A stretch of 22,557 bases of DNA, from the IMG/VR virus record IMGVR_UViG_3300034374_003289, positions 1 to 22,557 of that record; one strand, 5' to 3'. Below the pieces are notes generated by a model. It saw only the letters and a program-made list of their open reading frames with translations, was not told the origin of the DNA and made no database searches. The stretch comes from a virus. How positions within the stretch are numbered: position 1 is the first letter of the stretch; each line of letters begins with the position of its first letter. This document shows positions 21,093-22,557 of this stretch, piece after piece. The position numbers and the translations under genes are program-made.

Positions 21093-22557
21093 TTAAGTTG
21101 ATTGTTTTCCATTGTCGTCTATGAAAACTGTTGAACCATCTGTGCCATCCATGTGCAACAGTAGTAGTGTGTTAGCATCATTCTGGAATGGTGTGGTATC
21201 TGGTGTAAATCCTGCGGTGTATCGTGCTGTATCTGAAATGCGAACTTCGTCTATGTGTCCGTTAAAAAATCCTGTGCCAGTATTAAATTCTTCGCCTATA
21301 GATAGATTATCACCTTGGTATACTCCTTGTGTAACTCCAGTATCACTTGCTTCCTGTGTTCCATCTAAAAATAGATAAGCATTGCCACCTGTGGTAGTTA
21401 CAAATGCAACATGATACCAAGTTCCTGTAGATAATGTGCTTGTAGTAGCAAGATTAGTTCCGTTAGTTCCGCCTATGAATGCTTTTAGTTTATTATCCGT
21501 ATCCACCCACATTAAAAATCTACCATCTGGAAGAACATCATATTGATTGAATATTTCTTTTCTTGTTCCTGTGGTTGCTATTCTAATCCAACATTCTGTT
21601 GTAAATCCAACAGAACTTGGAACAACAGGTTGTGAGGTTTGTAAGTAATCACCTGTGCCATCAAATAGAGCACTTGCACCACCAAACTTGTATTGTGCTG
21701 TGTCTACTTGTGCATCAGCAATAGCAGTTACACCAACAGCACTTCTACCTGTGCCATTGTCATCACGGAATCCTGCACCACTTTGGTCACCATCATTACC
21801 ATTAAAGTGATGAAGTGCAAGTGTGTCACTGTCGTTTACAAATGCAGTTGTTGGCACTGTTATAGTTGAATTTCCAACTCCGTATCTATCAACACTTGAA
21901 ATCCTAACTTCATCAATCCATCCATTGTCACTAACATTCAAATTATTTCCTATGTCTAAATTACCATCAGTTCCAATATCACCGTCTGTTGTGGTTAGTG
22001 TTGTGTTGTTGTATCTGGTTCCATCAACCCAAACACTGAATTCACTTGTTGTCCATGCCATTGCGAGGTGAATCCATGCACTTGGTAGTGTCACAGCACT
22101 CATACCTGTGCCACCCCAAACTATCTTTTGACTACTTGATGCTCCTTTGGGATAATAAACTGCCTGGAATTTTCTATCATAGTTTCTCCACATCAGTGAA
22201 CATGCTCTTTCAACAGTAGCATTTGATGATCCCAGTGTCACAAGTGGAACTGTGTTAGATCCAGTGTCACTATTAATTTTAACAAAACATTCTACAGTCA
22301 TAGCACCTGCTCTCTGATAGAAAGGACCTGCGTTTGATCCTGTGTATCTGACCAATGCACCATTTCCTGATGCTTTCAGTGAACTTGAACCAAACTTTTT
22401 CTCTGCTGTATCAATTTCACTTTGTGCGTTTACTGTTGTAAAATCAATTGGTGTTCTACCTACCCCATTGTCATCTTCAAAGAATGTGCTGGCATCTGTG
22501 CCGTTCATGTGTAGCAATAGTTTTGTGTTGTCGTCGTTGACAAAAGGTGTTGTGCTT
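21093..22557 (-). CDS. Multi-LamG adhesin (5' end beyond the window)
   Basis: The frame stays open to the right edge; 487 residues are visible and no true start lies inside (an internal TTG at 22517 is not a start). Two full LamG-type domains are seen. The first, residues ~15-215, has AMTVECFVKI and SAWIHLAMAWTTSEFSVWVDG. The second, ~225-460, has GFTTECWIRI and GTWYHVAFVTTTGGNAYLFLDG. Each begins with a linker like 'NDxxTLLLLHMNGTDGS..F.DDNG'. A third copy of this linker forms the very C-terminus, ending DDNGKQST. Such domains bind carbohydrate or protein, so this is a likely receptor- or host-surface-binding virion protein. How many further domains lie outside is unknown. Confidence 0.85.
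   Translation of the reverse strand, partial: STTPFVNDDNTKLLLHMNGTDASTFFEDDNGVGRTPIDFTTVNAQSEIDTAEKKFGSSSLKASGNGALVRYTGSNAGPFYQRAGAMTVECFVKINSDTGSNTVPLVTLGSSNATVERACSLMWRNYDRKFQAVYYPKGASSSQKIVWGGTGMSAVTLPSAWIHLAMAWTTSEFSVWVDGTRYNNTTLTTTDGDIGTDGNLDIGNNLNVSDNGWIDEVRISSVDRYGVGNSTITVPTTAFVNDSDTLALHHFNGNDGDQSGAGFRDDNGTGRSAVGVTAIADAQVDTAQYKFGGASALFDGTGDYLQTSQPVVPSSVGFTTECWIRIATTGTRKEIFNQYDVLPDGRFLMWVDTDNKLKAFIGGTNGTNLATTSTLSTGTWYHVAFVTTTGGNAYLFLDGTQEASDTGVTQGVYQGDNLSIGEEFNTGTGFFNGHIDEVRISDTARYTAGFTPDTTPFQNDANTLLLLHMDGTDGSTVFIDDNGKQST

Noticed and set aside
21093-21120. Frameshift mutation at the end of the multi-LamG gene
   Set aside because: Other frames downstream show no continuation of a LamG domain, and the next gene with its ribosome site follows at once, so the stop looks genuine.
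1-22557. tRNA genes, CRISPR arrays, insertion sequences, integrase or attachment sites
   Set aside because: I saw no cloverleaf-type sequence, regularly spaced direct repeats, transposase or integrase motif in the window.

Overview
The window is the structural (late) region of a tailed double-stranded DNA phage, with the start of an accessory/early module at the left edge. Every supported gene lies on the minus strand, so transcription runs from high to low coordinates. The sequence is AT-rich and most genes overlap or abut, many through TAATG or ATGA junctions. The long tape measure protein, tail tube protein, tail terminator and frameshifted tail chaperone indicate a siphovirus. The short LamG, nonapeptide-repeat and MSWG-type fibre proteins resemble those of uncultivated marine phages; this habitat is an inference, and the host cannot be named.

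In transcription order: (1) 22557-17891 encodes adhesion/fibre proteins: a multi-LamG protein open at the right edge, a 139-residue virion protein, an 804-residue protein with a ConA-like head, about 20-residue repeats and a C-terminal nonapeptide repeat, and an Ig-like protein. (2) 17874-14813 is the packaging module: small terminase, large terminase, portal. (3) 14820-14326 holds three very small genes: an Hc1 (histone H1)-like protein, a one-TM coiled-coil membrane protein and a 20-residue Lys/Arg/Gly peptide. (4) 14219-12618 encodes scaffold and major capsid protein, closed by a strong terminator. (5) 12503-10105 encodes the head-tail connector, tail terminator, tube protein, an HK97 gp10-like protein and a tail chaperone with a clear -1 frameshift site. 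(6) 10145-1545 encodes tape measure, distal tail proteins, a J-like hub, a LamG protein, a small fibre protein and a zinc-ribbon protein, ending in a terminator. (7) 1522-1 has a 440-base non-coding interval, then an unknown protein and an MT-A70 adenine methyltransferase cut by the left edge.

The regulatory layout is the most unusual part. A perfect sigma70 promoter (TTGACA, 17 bases, TATAAT) precedes the methyltransferase pair. A T4-type late promoter core (TATAAATA) sits about 55 bases further downstream, so the pair probably has early and late expression. The same core recurs exactly at 1458-1465. There it would start a transcript of about 164 bases whose first base is the first base of a long-range stem and whose end is a rho-independent terminator, with no convincing ORF inside: a candidate structured non-coding RNA. 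A further match lies before the scaffold/capsid genes and a weak one before the connector/tail genes. The early genes, replication genes and the regulator that would read these late promoters lie outside the window.
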